From Clostridia bacterium (GTDB lineage Bacteria > Bacillota > Clostridia > Acetivibrionales > DSM-27016): DNA of 33,904 nt. The stretch lies in contig JAOAIJ010000051.1 of NCBI GenBank assembly GCA_026414765.1, positions 1 through 33,904 of the forward strand, in the 5' to 3' direction. This document shows, piece after piece, positions 24,497 through 32,943 of this stretch. The notes under the pieces are model-generated. The model had not been told where the DNA came from, made no database searches, and saw only the letters and a program-made list of their open reading frames with translations. The position numbers were made by a program, and so were the translations under genes. Position 1 is the first letter of the stretch, and every line of letters begins with the position of its first letter.

Positions 24497-27166
24497 TCAA
24501 ACCTCTTCCCGCTGCCTTCTGTTCTGTACAATTTTAACTGCTTCGACTACAGGAATTATGGTAAACGAAGCTGCAAGCACAATTAGCCACTGTTCAGTAT
24601 TCAAACTGGTCACCTTGAATATTTCTCTAAAAAAAGGAACTACTATTACAATCAGTTGAAGAAATGCCGCTATTGCTATAGCCCCTATCAGATATGTGTT
24701 TGAAAATACTCCTATTCTAAATAGAGATTTTTCATTGGATCTTACATTTAATGAATGAGTCAGCTGTATTAATCCAAGTGTTGTAAATGCCATTGTTGTA
24801 GCAATCTCCTGTGTGTATAGCTGCAAGCCCAGAAAGAAGGCTGATAGAGTGAGCAGTCCTTTGAATATGCCCTGATATATTATACTTATTCCGTAGCCCT
24901 CAGAAAAAAAGCCGCTTTTCGCCTTTCTCGGCCTTTTCTTCATTATATCCTTTTCAGCAGCTTCCACACCCAGTGCTAAAGCCGGCAGAGTATCCGTGAC
25001 AAGATTTACCCAAAGAATGTGTATCGGAAGCAGTACAGTCCAGTTCAACATAGTACCCAGAAACAGGGTAACTATTTCTCCAAGATTTGAAGAGAGGAGA
25101 AACTGTATCGTTTTACGCATATTGCTGTATACCTTTCTGCCTTCTTCCACAGCAACTACAATTGTAGCAAAATTGTCGTCCGACAAAACCATGTTTGATA
25201 CGCCCTTTGCTACATCAGTACCCGTTATGCCCATTCCTATTCCTATATCAGCAGCTTTTAGTGCAGGTGCATCATTTACACCGTCTCCTGTCATGGCAAC
25301 GATTTTGTCATGTTGTTTCCATGCCTTTACTATTCTTACCTTGTGTTCGGGTGATACCCTTGCATAAACCGAATACTTTTTTACCTTTTCCTTAAATTCT
25401 TCATCACTTATAGTATTTAGTTCACTGCCTGTAATTACCTGTTCTTCACTTTGGATTATATTAAGCTCTTTTGCTATGGCTGCTGCAGTATCCTTATGAT
25501 CTCCCGTTATCATAATTGGTCTTATACCAGCCTCAGAACAGATACGTACAGCATCTCTTGCTTCTTCACGCGGCGGATCTATCATTCCTACCAGTCCAAG
25601 AAAATTCAAATTTCTCTCTATAACTTCACTCGACAGATTATCAGGTAATTCCACTGATTCTCTTACAGCTACAGCCAATACTCTTAAGGCTTTGCTTGCC
25701 ATCTCCCTGTTTGCCTCGCTTATTCTTTTCCTGTGCTCATCTGTAAGAGGTTCAGCACTACCATCGTCCTCCATTATACCGCTGCATCTTTCCAGAAGTA
25801 CATCTGGTGCGCCTTTAGTAATAATTCTCTGCTTGTCAGCAAACCTATTTATTGTAGTCATTAGTTTTCTTTCTGAATCAAAAGGTATTTCACCGATCCT
25901 GGGAATTTGCTCTTCAACACGGTCTTTTAAAAACCCCTTGTAATGCCCGAAGCTAGTAAGAGCAGTTTCTGTCGGATCACCTATAAATTCTACATTTTCT
26001 TTACCTGTTTTTGTTTGCTTCGAATCATTGCAAAGTACAAGAGACTGGATGAACAATAAAGCATTTCCGTCATTTTCACTCAATTCTTCTGCCTTTTTAG
26101 TCCTGCTGCCTACATATACCTCCTTAACAGTCATTTTATTCTGTGTCAAAGTTCCTGTCTTATCCGAGCAGATAATCTCCGTACTACCCAATGTTTCTAC
26201 AGCTGAAAGCTTACGAATTATTGCTTTTCTTTTAGCCATTTTCTGTACACCCAATGCCAACACAATCGTTATGACTGCGGGCAAGCCTTCCGGTATAGCC
26301 GCAACAGCAAGACTTATAGCTATCAGGAACATATCCAGGTACGCTCTTCCCTGTACAATTCCAGCCACAAAAATAATAACCGATATCAGTATTATTCCTA
26401 TCGTAAGGTATTTACTCAGTTCTGCAAGCTTTCTCTGTAGGGGTGTCTGCTGATTTTCTGACCTGGTCAAATGTCCTGCAATTTTTCCTACCTCAGTTTC
26501 CATTCCTGTAGCCATAACCACACCCATTCCACGTCCGTAAGTTATGCTGCTCCCTGTATATGCCATATTTCTCCTGTCACCTATTACAAGATCGGGCTTA
26601 TCAATTTTTACAGTAATTTTTTCTGCAGGAACGGATTCTCCTGTAAGTGCTGCTTCTTCAATCTTGAGACTTGCACTCTGCAGCAGCCTCATATCGGCAG
26701 GAACATAATCTCCTGCTTCCAGTAAAACTATATCTCCCGGAACAATACTCTCAGATTTTATTTGCTTTACAGTTCCGTCTCTTTTTACCCTGGCGTTTGG
26801 TGAAGACATCTTTTTTAGCGCAGACAATGCTTTTTCCGCTTTGCTTTCCTGCACTACGCCAAGAATGGCATTAATTACTACAACGGCGAGAATAATGAAT
26901 GAGTCTGTAATATCGTGTGTTAGTCCTGAAATCAAGGCAGCAATCAATAATACAATAACCATAATATCTTTAAACTGTTCTAAAAACATTATGATTATTG
27001 ATTTCTTCTTGCCTTCTTCCAACTCATTAGTGCCGTATATACTTGCCCTTTCTTCAGCTTCATGTTCAGATAACCCGTCAAGACTCGATTCAAGCTTCTC
27101 AAGGGTTGTTTTTTCATCTAATGTATGAAACAGAATTTCTTTTAAAGTTTTACTTTTATCTTGCAT
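24497..27166 (-). CDS. P-type Ca2+-transporting ATPase (SERCA/PMR1-like, type IIA)
   Basis: 889 residues from the ATG at 27166, with GCAGGAGGT 7 nt before it (a TTG at 27184 would include that site in the gene). The cation-ATPase N-terminal domain, ten membrane segments and all catalytic motifs are present: TGES (about 175-178), PEGLPA in M4 (about 292-297), phosphorylated D335 in SDKTGTLT, and GDGVNDAP. The Ca2+ ligands of M5 (SSNLGEIV) and M6 (NLVTDTLPALALG) match the SERCA pattern, so Ca2+ is favoured over Mg2+ or Na+/K+. It pumps Ca2+ out of the cytoplasm at the cost of ATP. It is a single gene with terminators on both sides. Confidence 0.93.
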   Translation of the reverse strand: MQDKSKTLKEILFHTLDEKTTLEKLESSLDGLSEHEAEERASIYGTNELEEGKKKSIIIMFLEQFKDIMVIVLLIAALISGLTHDITDSFIILAVVVINAILGVVQESKAEKALSALKKMSSPNARVKRDGTVKQIKSESIVPGDIVLLEAGDYVPADMRLLQSASLKIEEAALTGESVPAEKITVKIDKPDLVIGDRRNMAYTGSSITYGRGMGVVMATGMETEVGKIAGHLTRSENQQTPLQRKLAELSKYLTIGIILISVIIFVAGIVQGRAYLDMFLIAISLAVAAIPEGLPAVITIVLALGVQKMAKRKAIIRKLSAVETLGSTEIICSDKTGTLTQNKMTVKEVYVGSRTKKAEELSENDGNALLFIQSLVLCNDSKQTKTGKENVEFIGDPTETALTSFGHYKGFLKDRVEEQIPRIGEIPFDSERKLMTTINRFADKQRIITKGAPDVLLERCSGIMEDDGSAEPLTDEHRKRISEANREMASKALRVLAVAVRESVELPDNLSSEVIERNLNFLGLVGMIDPPREEARDAVRICSEAGIRPIMITGDHKDTAAAIAKELNIIQSEEQVITGSELNTISDEEFKEKVKKYSVYARVSPEHKVRIVKAWKQHDKIVAMTGDGVNDAPALKAADIGIGMGITGTDVAKGVSNMVLSDDNFATIVVAVEEGRKVYSNMRKTIQFLLSSNLGEIVTLFLGTMLNWTVLLPIHILWVNLVTDTLPALALGVEAAEKDIMKKRPRKAKSGFFSEGYGISIIYQGIFKGLLTLSAFFLGLQLYTQEIATTMAFTTLGLIQLTHSLNVRSNEKSLFRIGVFSNTYLIGAIAIAAFLQLIVIVVPFFREIFKVTSLNTEQWLIVLAASFTIIPVVEAVKIVQNRRQREEV

Positions 27167-27330
27167 GCAAATTACCTCCTGCAAGTAATATTAACTAATT
27201 GTAAAAAGTTTATTACTGATTGAGAATTATATTAAAAACGCTTAATGCTATATCATCCATAAATAAACTCATTTTATCTGCCTTTCTGAAAAAATGCCTA
27301 TATAGTGAATTTATTTACAGGAACAAACTA

Positions 27331-27382
27331 AAAAGAAAAACCAGTATCTTTAAGCTCATACTCACAAGCTTATAGATACTGG
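27331..27382 (-). terminator. Intrinsic terminator of the SH3b-protein gene
   Basis: CCAGTATCT (27341-27349) pairs with AGATACTGG (27374-27382), with an inner AAGCT/AGCTT stem. On the minus strand the stem is followed by TTTTTCTTTT. It lies 27 nt past the stop at 27409. Confidence 0.85.
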
Positions 27383-27408
27383 CTCATCAAGCAAATATTA
27401 ATTTATGA

Positions 27409-28158
27409 TCATGTCTTTATATATTTTCCTAAAACCCAGCCGGTTACACCTTTTGAGTTTTTAATCTTATACCATTCTCCATTCTTTGACAAGACAGTTA
27501 CTACTTCGTCCTTTGTCAGTTTTCCTACTACTTTAGATGTAGTATTTGCATTTTCCCGTATATTTAAAGCACTTGCCGTAACCTTTCCCTTTGTTGAGGC
27601 TGCAGTATCTTCCTTAACAGGAGGATTTTCTTTTTCCGTGTTTTTTATCTCTTCATCCGATAATCCTTGAATTGTATATGCTCCGCTTACAAGAATCCAG
27701 CAGTTGGTTGAAGTCTTTAAACCTCTTCCGTCATCTTGCGGGGAAATAAGCAAGTGATTGATTGATATCTGTGCTCCATTTCCAAGTTCTTTTGCAGAGG
27801 TTGTATCAGTGAGTCCCCCGTTCTTACCCTTTACTGCAATAGCTTTTCCAGATTTTAATATGATTTCAGTGCCTGATTTTGCATAAATCCTTTGTCCAGC
27901 TTTAACAGATACGGTTTCAAGTGTCTTTGACTGAGACCCCGTATCAGATTTCAGGGTTTTTATTTCTTCACGTAAAGCTTTTATTTCATTTTCATACTTT
28001 GCCATAAGCGAATCAACATAACTTTGTGATACCAGAGGGTCTTGATCAGAACCAGGGTCCGGATTTGTTTCGGGTACAGCCAGTACTATGTTGAAACAGA
28101 TAGATGTAATAAGTATCAGTATAAATACTCCCGCGATTATACGGAAATTTTTTTTCAT
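27409..28158 (-). CDS. Exported coiled-coil and SH3b-domain protein
   Basis: 249 residues. A signal peptide or anchor (about 7-27) is followed by a Pro/Asp-rich linker, a short coiled coil (about 49-74, YVDSLMAKYENEIKALREEI), a beta-rich middle domain (about 80-170, AGQRIYAKSGTEIILKSGKA) and a C-terminal bacterial SH3 domain (about 192-249, ALNIRENANTTSKVVGKL to WVLGKYIK). SH3b domains usually bind cell-wall peptides. GGGAGG lies before the ATG. It follows the DUF4846 gene after 114 bp of AT-rich DNA; co-transcription is possible. Confidence 0.88.
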   Translation of the reverse strand: MKKNFRIIAGVFILILITSICFNIVLAVPETNPDPGSDQDPLVSQSYVDSLMAKYENEIKALREEIKTLKSDTGSQSKTLETVSVKAGQRIYAKSGTEIILKSGKAIAVKGKNGGLTDTTSAKELGNGAQISINHLLISPQDDGRGLKTSTNCWILVSGAYTIQGLSDEEIKNTEKENPPVKEDTAASTKGKVTASALNIRENANTTSKVVGKLTKDEVVTVLSKNGEWYKIKNSKGVTGWVLGKYIKT

Positions 28159-28272
28159 ATGTATCCTCCCTGAAATGTTAATAAATGCATTTACATATCT
28201 AAATTATATACTATTAAGAGAGGATTTTTGTTACATTTTTCTTAAAAAAATATAACAATTCGATTTTTTTCT

Positions 28273-29190
28273 TTATTTATCTTCAAATCTTTTTATATCA
28301 CTTGTCTTAAATGTCCACTCAGGCGTAAATATTTCTTCACTGCCTTTTAAATAATACCAAGGGCTTATTTCAGGTCTTTCATTATTCTTTAGTACCTGTA
28401 TATCTTGTGCAGGCATATAACTCTGGGCAAAAATATAGACTTTTTCTCCCGTCGCTTCATTTTCAGCCATGTCCACAACAATCACACAATGTCCCGGACT
28501 TCCCCCCTGTATCAATACATCCCCTATGCGCATATCCTCCACAGATACCGTTTTAAGCTCTTTTGACAGGGATAAGGTTCCTGCATAAGCAAATACAAAA
28601 TCCAGATATTCTCTAAAACTCTTATAGTTATCGGAATTGTCTTCTTTGTTTACCCAAAAAGTCCTGTTGTTTTTATCGAACTTTATTCTTTTACCACTCC
28701 TCCATTTTACATATTCTGCATTAAATCCATTTGTCAGGTTAAAATGAATTCTATAGTATTGTTTGTTCTTATATAAATATTCAGCCCTTAAACGCATTAC
28801 TGCATCCGCACACTGTTGAAGGTCTCTTTTCCCTATATCCATATCTATTACTGCATCGTAAACTTCTCTGGTTTTTTCTTCCCCGTTAAAATAGTATACC
28901 CTTGAACCGTCAGGTTTAAGAGGAAGTGTCCTCAGATATTGTCCGAATGAAGCTGCATCGTTTTTTGTCCTCTTGAAACCTTCAGGTACTAAAAATCTTT
29001 CTTCTATGGTTTTTCCATCCTTGTTTATTAATGATGCTACTATACTGTTTATACTCACATTATTGTCTTTGACATCCGGATTACTTATAGTGCTTTTCAT
29101 ATCTGCGGATTCTTTTTCTTCAAGTACGCCTTGCTGTACCGAACAGGATGTCAGTATCAGAGGAATAATTAGTAGAAATATTTTTTTCAT
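28273..29190 (-). CDS. DUF4846 lipoprotein
   Basis: 305 residues from the ATG at 29190 (MKKIFLLIIPLILTSC); a TTG at 29202 lies within the GAGAGGG ribosome binding site. The lipobox is LTSC with acylated C16. The body matches DUF4846 from memory of the family: FGQYLRTLPLKPDGSRVYYF near residue 85, DLQQCADAVMRLRAEYLY near 130, and GSPGHCVIVVDMA with FAQSYMPAQDIQ near 230-265. The conserved GHC and YMPAQD segments suggest a possible Cys/His active site, perhaps NlpC/P60- or transglutaminase-like. That reading is speculation; the family has no proven reaction. It would act on the outer face of the membrane. Confidence 0.85.
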   Translation of the reverse strand: MKKIFLLIIPLILTSCSVQQGVLEEKESADMKSTISNPDVKDNNVSINSIVASLINKDGKTIEERFLVPEGFKRTKNDAASFGQYLRTLPLKPDGSRVYYFNGEEKTREVYDAVIDMDIGKRDLQQCADAVMRLRAEYLYKNKQYYRIHFNLTNGFNAEYVKWRSGKRIKFDKNNRTFWVNKEDNSDNYKSFREYLDFVFAYAGTLSLSKELKTVSVEDMRIGDVLIQGGSPGHCVIVVDMAENEATGEKVYIFAQSYMPAQDIQVLKNNERPEISPWYYLKGSEEIFTPEWTFKTSDIKRFEDK

Positions 29191-29292
29191 AAACCCTCTC
29201 AATATATATCTAAATATTAAAGTCCAAACATTTTCTTTCTAAATTTTATCAGAATAAAGGTGTTTCTTCTACACATGACTGAATTTAGGCAA

Positions 29293-29322
29293 TAAAAAAC
29301 AGCATATATAGAATATACTGTT
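29293..29322 (-). terminator. Intrinsic terminator of the DedA-family gene
   Basis: AACAG (29299-29303) pairs with CTGTT (29318-29322), extended by imperfect ATAT pairs. On the minus strand it runs into TTTTTT, 17 nt after the stop at 29339. Confidence 0.65.
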
Positions 29323-29338
29323 ACTAGACACCTTATGG

Positions 29339-29965
29339 TCAACCTTTTACTTTTTTCCTTTTTACTAATAAATAAATTCCTGCACACAAGACAGCTATAG
29401 CTATAAGAATAATCACAACTCCATTATATGTTTTTAAAATATCCTTTACATATCCCAGATTATTCCCAAGGAAGCGTCCAAGCATAAGTACCAGAATATG
29501 ATGTATCAATACGGAAACGAAAATGGAAGGATAGACAATCCGCGCCTTCATTTTGAAAATCCCGGAAGAAAGAAGCATTATTGCGTTTACACCCGGAACA
29601 AATTTGCTTACTATGATTGCGAATGACCCGTATTTTTCAAAAATTCTTTCTGTACGCTTTCTATGCTTTTCATCTATATATCTCTTTATTATCTTATAGT
29701 TAAAAACAGCACTTCCTTTACGAAGCCCGAATTCATAAACAATCAGTGAGCCTACGAAAGTACCGGTCATTGCATTCAAAAGAACCGGAACAAAACCGAA
29801 AGAATTACTTATTGTAGTTATATATCCTTCAAAGACAAGCACAACATCAGAGGGGAATGGCGGGAACACTAGCTGTAATACTGATGAAATAAAAAATATC
29901 ACATAAACCAGAAAAACATTTCTTTCCAATACATAATTTATAAAATCCAATATCAGTGCTTCCAT
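29339..29965 (-). CDS. DedA / VTT-domain membrane protein
   Basis: 208 residues from the ATG at 29965 (AAGGAG 6 nt before it; the TTG one codon upstream is too close). About five hydrophobic segments with the VTT/SNARE-associated pattern: FPPFPSDVVLVFEGY (about 34-48), GTFVGSLIVYEFGLRKG, and SKFVPGVNAIMLLSSGIF (about 120-137). DedA-type proteins are linked to flipping of undecaprenyl phosphate or phospholipids and to membrane-potential homeostasis. The Arg of the usual F-x-P-x-x-R motif is replaced here (PGVNA), and the acidic residue after PPxPS is Asp, so it is a divergent subgroup. Single gene. Confidence 0.85.
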   Translation of the reverse strand: MEALILDFINYVLERNVFLVYVIFFISSVLQLVFPPFPSDVVLVFEGYITTISNSFGFVPVLLNAMTGTFVGSLIVYEFGLRKGSAVFNYKIIKRYIDEKHRKRTERIFEKYGSFAIIVSKFVPGVNAIMLLSSGIFKMKARIVYPSIFVSVLIHHILVLMLGRFLGNNLGYVKDILKTYNGVVIILIAIAVLCAGIYLLVKRKKVKG

Positions 29966-30132
29966 CAACAGCTCCTTGTAATTATGTTTACCAGGTTATA
30001 AGTACTATACGAATAAAAAACTGTGTAGCCTGGTATTATTACACTGCAATTTCTCGAAAGTTTTTTATTGAGGAATGTCTAATTCAGTGCTTATTCTTGA
30101 CACCCTGTTGAAATTTAAACACTTTTACATTT

Positions 30133-30870
30133 TTACTTCGCGTGTTCAAATATCAGCTTGCATTTATCAGCACGGTATTTTGCTACCACATACTCTACTG
30201 CCTGTGAACTCTTTGAATGCAAAATATTCTCTATCCTTATCAACGCCTGGCCGGGTTGAACTTGAAGATATTGTGCATCACTCTGTACTGTGAATACTAT
30301 TTCAAGAGTGCTCTTGGATTTGACCGGTATAAATGGATATTTCCCTCTCAAAATATCGTAAGAAGGCTTACGCTCCTTAATATCTTCTACTATATCCGGA
30401 AACAGACTTAATGGTATATATGAAGTATTCAATGAAAATACTTCGCCATTGTATCTGGATACATAACTGATTTCCGCAAAATCAATCTTATTATTTGCTG
30501 AAATAGAGAATATTTCTTCAAGCCTTTGAAAGTCAGTATTTTTTACTATGTTTACCGATATAATATCCTTTTCACCGGGTACCTGACTATCCAGAATTGA
30601 ATCTGTGAAGCCAGAGTAATTTTTTATATCAATCCGTGATTTTGATTTTGAAACAAATGTACCTTTGCCTTTTTCCTTATATAAATAGCCATTATTAGTG
30701 AGTTCACTAATTGCCTGACGGACAGTTGGTCTGCTGATATTGAATAAATCACACAGTTCCTGCTCGGAAGGTATCTTTGAGTCTTCTTTATACTGGCCAC
30801 TTTCTATATTTTTGATTATAAGGCTTTTTAGTTGGCAATATAAAGGTACATCGCTATATTTATTTATCAC
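30133..30870 (-). CDS. GntR-family (HutC/UTRA) transcriptional regulator
   Basis: About 245 residues from GTG at 30870, preceded by GAGGGGG 9 nt upstream; an ATG at 30888 is possible but overlaps this site. The N-terminal winged helix (about 6-72) has IPSEQELCDLFNISRPTVRQ and EKGKGTFVS. The C-terminal UTRA ligand domain (about 90-240) includes ISYVSRYNGEVFSLNTSYIP and ends in VVAKYRADKCKLIFEH. UTRA regulators bind a small molecule (sugar phosphate, amino acid derivative and similar) and usually repress genes nearby. No transport or catabolic operon adjoins it, so the ligand is unknown. A perfect palindrome lies directly upstream. Confidence 0.92.
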   Translation of the reverse strand: MINKYSDVPLYCQLKSLIIKNIESGQYKEDSKIPSEQELCDLFNISRPTVRQAISELTNNGYLYKEKGKGTFVSKSKSRIDIKNYSGFTDSILDSQVPGEKDIISVNIVKNTDFQRLEEIFSISANNKIDFAEISYVSRYNGEVFSLNTSYIPLSLFPDIVEDIKERKPSYDILRGKYPFIPVKSKSTLEIVFTVQSDAQYLQVQPGQALIRIENILHSKSSQAVEYVVAKYRADKCKLIFEHAK

Positions 30871-30886
30871 AGATTGCTTCCCCCTC

Positions 30887-30902
30887 ATTTATGATCATAA
30901 AT
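30887..30902. promoter_or_regulatory. 16-bp perfect palindrome upstream of the GntR-family gene (candidate operator)
   Basis: ATTTATGATCATAAAT is an exact palindrome 17 bp upstream of the GTG start, ending against the ribosome binding site. Its size and symmetry suit a GntR dimer, which suggests autoregulation. It lacks the frequent GT-N-TA-N-AC core of HutC-family sites. Confidence 0.45.
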
Positions 30903-31159
30903 AAAAGTAGCAGTTCTTGCTACCAGGTTTTATATTCAATACTATTAACCAACCCTAATAATTCTCATTTATGCCTACACAAAATATCTTAAAACAAATT
31001 TATAGAATCCTTACCTAATATTTTACACTTTTATCAAAACAATACTATTAATCATCACATGACATTATTACATCGTAACTAATTTTACAATATAATTGTA
31101 AATAATTCAACATTATAATGCAATTTTTTACACTAAAAATCACTAAAATTTTTCTAAAC
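30903..31159. other. AT-rich intergenic region, no gene seen
   Basis: About 260 bp of very AT-rich DNA between the GntR gene and the terminator of adenylosuccinate lyase. A short stem GTAGCA/TGCTAC (30907-30923) lies next to the operator-like palindrome. No frame with a ribosome binding site was found. The GntR promoter should lie here, but no hexamer pair stands out. Confidence 0.5.
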
Positions 31160-31198
31160 AAAAAAGCGGATAACATGGATTTTGCAATGTTATCCGCT
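31160..31198 (-). terminator. Strong terminator of adenylosuccinate lyase gene
   Basis: AGCGGATAACAT (31165-31176) and ATGTTATCCGCT (31187-31198) form a perfect 12-bp stem with a 10-nt loop. On the minus strand TTTTTT follows. It lies 27 nt past the stop at 31226. Confidence 0.93.
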
Positions 31199-31225
31199 CT
31201 GGTCTCTCATTAAATCCTTTTATGA

Positions 31226-32653
31226 TTAAACTTTCAGCTCAACGTTTATATCCCCGACCTGATTTTTACTTAAAATTGGATTTACATATCCTGAAATAAA
31301 ATCTTCTACCTGTTCCGGTGATCTTCCTACATAATTTTGGGGATCAAGAACAGATTGTATTTCTTCCAAGGACATTCCAAACATCTTATCCCTTGCTATT
31401 CTTTCTATAAGGTCATTCTTATTCCCCTCAACCTTTACCTGCTTACCTGCTTCCATCGAATGAACCCTTATTCTTTCATGCAGTTCCTGTCTGTCTCCAC
31501 CACGTTTTACCGCTTCCATCATTATGTTTTCTGTTGCCATAAACGGAAGCTCTTCCATTACATGCTTTTCGATAACCTTTGGATAAACTACCAAACCGCT
31601 TGCTACATTTATATATATGTTTAATATAGCATCTACAGCAAGAAATGCCTCGGGTATGCTTATTCTTTTATTTGCAGAATCATCAAGTGTTCTTTCAAAC
31701 CACTGGGTTGAAGCAGTAATAGCCGGGTTTAGAGCATCTACTATTACATACCGTGCCAGTGAGGAAATTCTTTCACTTCGCATAGGATTTCTTTTGTAAG
31801 CCATTGCAGATGAGCCTATTTGTTTTTCTTCAAAGGGTTCCTCAACTTCCTTCATGCTTTGCAGAAGTCTCATGTCATTGCTGAATTTATAGGCACTTTG
31901 TGAAATACTGCTTAATACATTCAGTACTCTGCTGTCAAGTTTTCTTGTATATGTCTGTCCTGATACAGGGAAAACATCCTTATACCCCATTTTTTCTGCT
32001 ATAAGTTTTTCAAGCTTTTTTACCTTTTCATGATTACCGTCAAACAGGCTTAAGAAGCTGGCTTGTGTTCCTGTAGTGCCCTTTGAGCCTAATAATTTCA
32101 TGTTTGACAACAAGAATTCCAGATCCTCAAGATCAATAAGCAAATCCTGTATCCAAAGTGTAGCTCTTTTTCCAACTGTCACAAGCTGAGCCGGTTGATA
32201 ATGTGTAAATCCTAGCGTCGGCATATCCTTATATTTCATTGCGAATTCAGAAAGCTTTTTTATAGTACTCAATAATTTGTTTTTTACAAGCTTTAATGCT
32301 TCTGTCATTATTATTATATCCGTATTGTCGCCCACATAGCAGGAAGTGGCGCCCAGGTGTATAATACCTCTGGCAGAAGGACATTGTTCGCCATAAGCAT
32401 GAACATGAGCCATTACATCATGTCTGAACTCTTTCTCTTTTTTTTCTGCGAGCTCGTAGTTTATATCTTCCTTGAATTTTTTCAGTTCTTCTATCTGTTC
32501 TTCCGTGATATTGAGCCCTAATTCTCTTTCAGCTTCAGCAAGTGCTATCCAGAGCCTTCTCCATGTTCTGAACTTCATATCTGGTGAAAAAAGCTGCTGC
32601 ATCTCTTCGCTTGCATATCTTGCATTAAAAGGACTTTCATAAGTATTTTTCAA
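31226..32653 (-). CDS. purB: Adenylosuccinate lyase
   Basis: 475 residues, starting at TTG (32653) with TTGGAGG 8-9 nt upstream. It belongs to the fumarase/aspartase superfamily. The signature [11 protein letters not shown] (280-290) carries the catalytic Ser loop, [11 protein letters not shown] (146-156) carries the base His H151, and [12 protein letters not shown] (99-110) the substrate loop. The length and the YKRNP signature place it in the longer PurB type shared with eukaryotes. The enzyme releases fumarate from SAICAR and from adenylosuccinate in purine synthesis. It stands alone, with its own promoter and terminator, not in a pur operon. Confidence 0.95.
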   Translation of the reverse strand: MKNTYESPFNARYASEEMQQLFSPDMKFRTWRRLWIALAEAERELGLNITEEQIEELKKFKEDINYELAEKKEKEFRHDVMAHVHAYGEQCPSARGIIHLGATSCYVGDNTDIIIMTEALKLVKNKLLSTIKKLSEFAMKYKDMPTLGFTHYQPAQLVTVGKRATLWIQDLLIDLEDLEFLLSNMKLLGSKGTTGTQASFLSLFDGNHEKVKKLEKLIAEKMGYKDVFPVSGQTYTRKLDSRVLNVLSSISQSAYKFSNDMRLLQSMKEVEEPFEEKQIGSSAMAYKRNPMRSERISSLARYVIVDALNPAITASTQWFERTLDDSANKRISIPEAFLAVDAILNIYINVASGLVVYPKVIEKHVMEELPFMATENIMMEAVKRGGDRQELHERIRVHSMEAGKQVKVEGNKNDLIERIARDKMFGMSLEEIQSVLDPQNYVGRSPEQVEDFISGYVNPILSKNQVGDINVELKV

Positions 32654-32813
32654 CTGTTTCTACCTCCAATTCAGTATTTATGTTAATTATTAATTATTTA
32701 CCTGTAAGCTTTAACATTGTTTATTATACATATTTTTTTATCTTAAATCTATATATTAATCACTAAACCTTTATAATTTAGGAAACAAACAAATTTATTA
32801 ACATCAAATATTT
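32654..32813. other. Upstream region of purB, no gene seen
   Basis: AT-rich DNA between the aminotransferase terminator and the purB start. On the minus strand TATAAT (complement of 32723-32728) with the weak TAGATT 17 bp upstream (complement of 32746-32751) is the best promoter candidate, giving a leader of about 60 nt. No purine riboswitch consensus or PurR box was recognised. Confidence 0.4.
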
Positions 32814-32842
32814 CAAAAAAAGTGCGGGGTATATGCCCCCGC
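32814..32842 (-). terminator. GC-rich terminator of the aminotransferase gene
   Basis: GCGGGG (32824-32829) and CCCCGC (32837-32842) with a 7-nt loop. On the minus strand it runs through AC into TTTTTTT. A 14-bp perfect palindrome, ATATTCATGAATAT, follows at 32847-32860 between this hairpin and the stop codon. Confidence 0.85.
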
Positions 32843-32943
32843 CAAGATATTCATGAATATGAGATTGATATTAGGAAGTTCTGAATTTCTTCAGAAATCC
32901 AAAGACAATTATATTAAAGTTATTTAAACAAATCAAGATAATT

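Noticed and set aside
27403-27412. TTTATGATCA near the SH3b gene end as a second copy of the GntR operator
   Set aside because: The symmetry breaks after ATGATCAT, and the site is at the 3' end of a gene, where a repressor site would be unexpected.
32847-32860. ATATTCATGAATAT palindrome as an operator
   Set aside because: It lies between the aminotransferase stop codon and its terminator hairpin, not at a promoter; short AT-rich palindromes are expected by chance.
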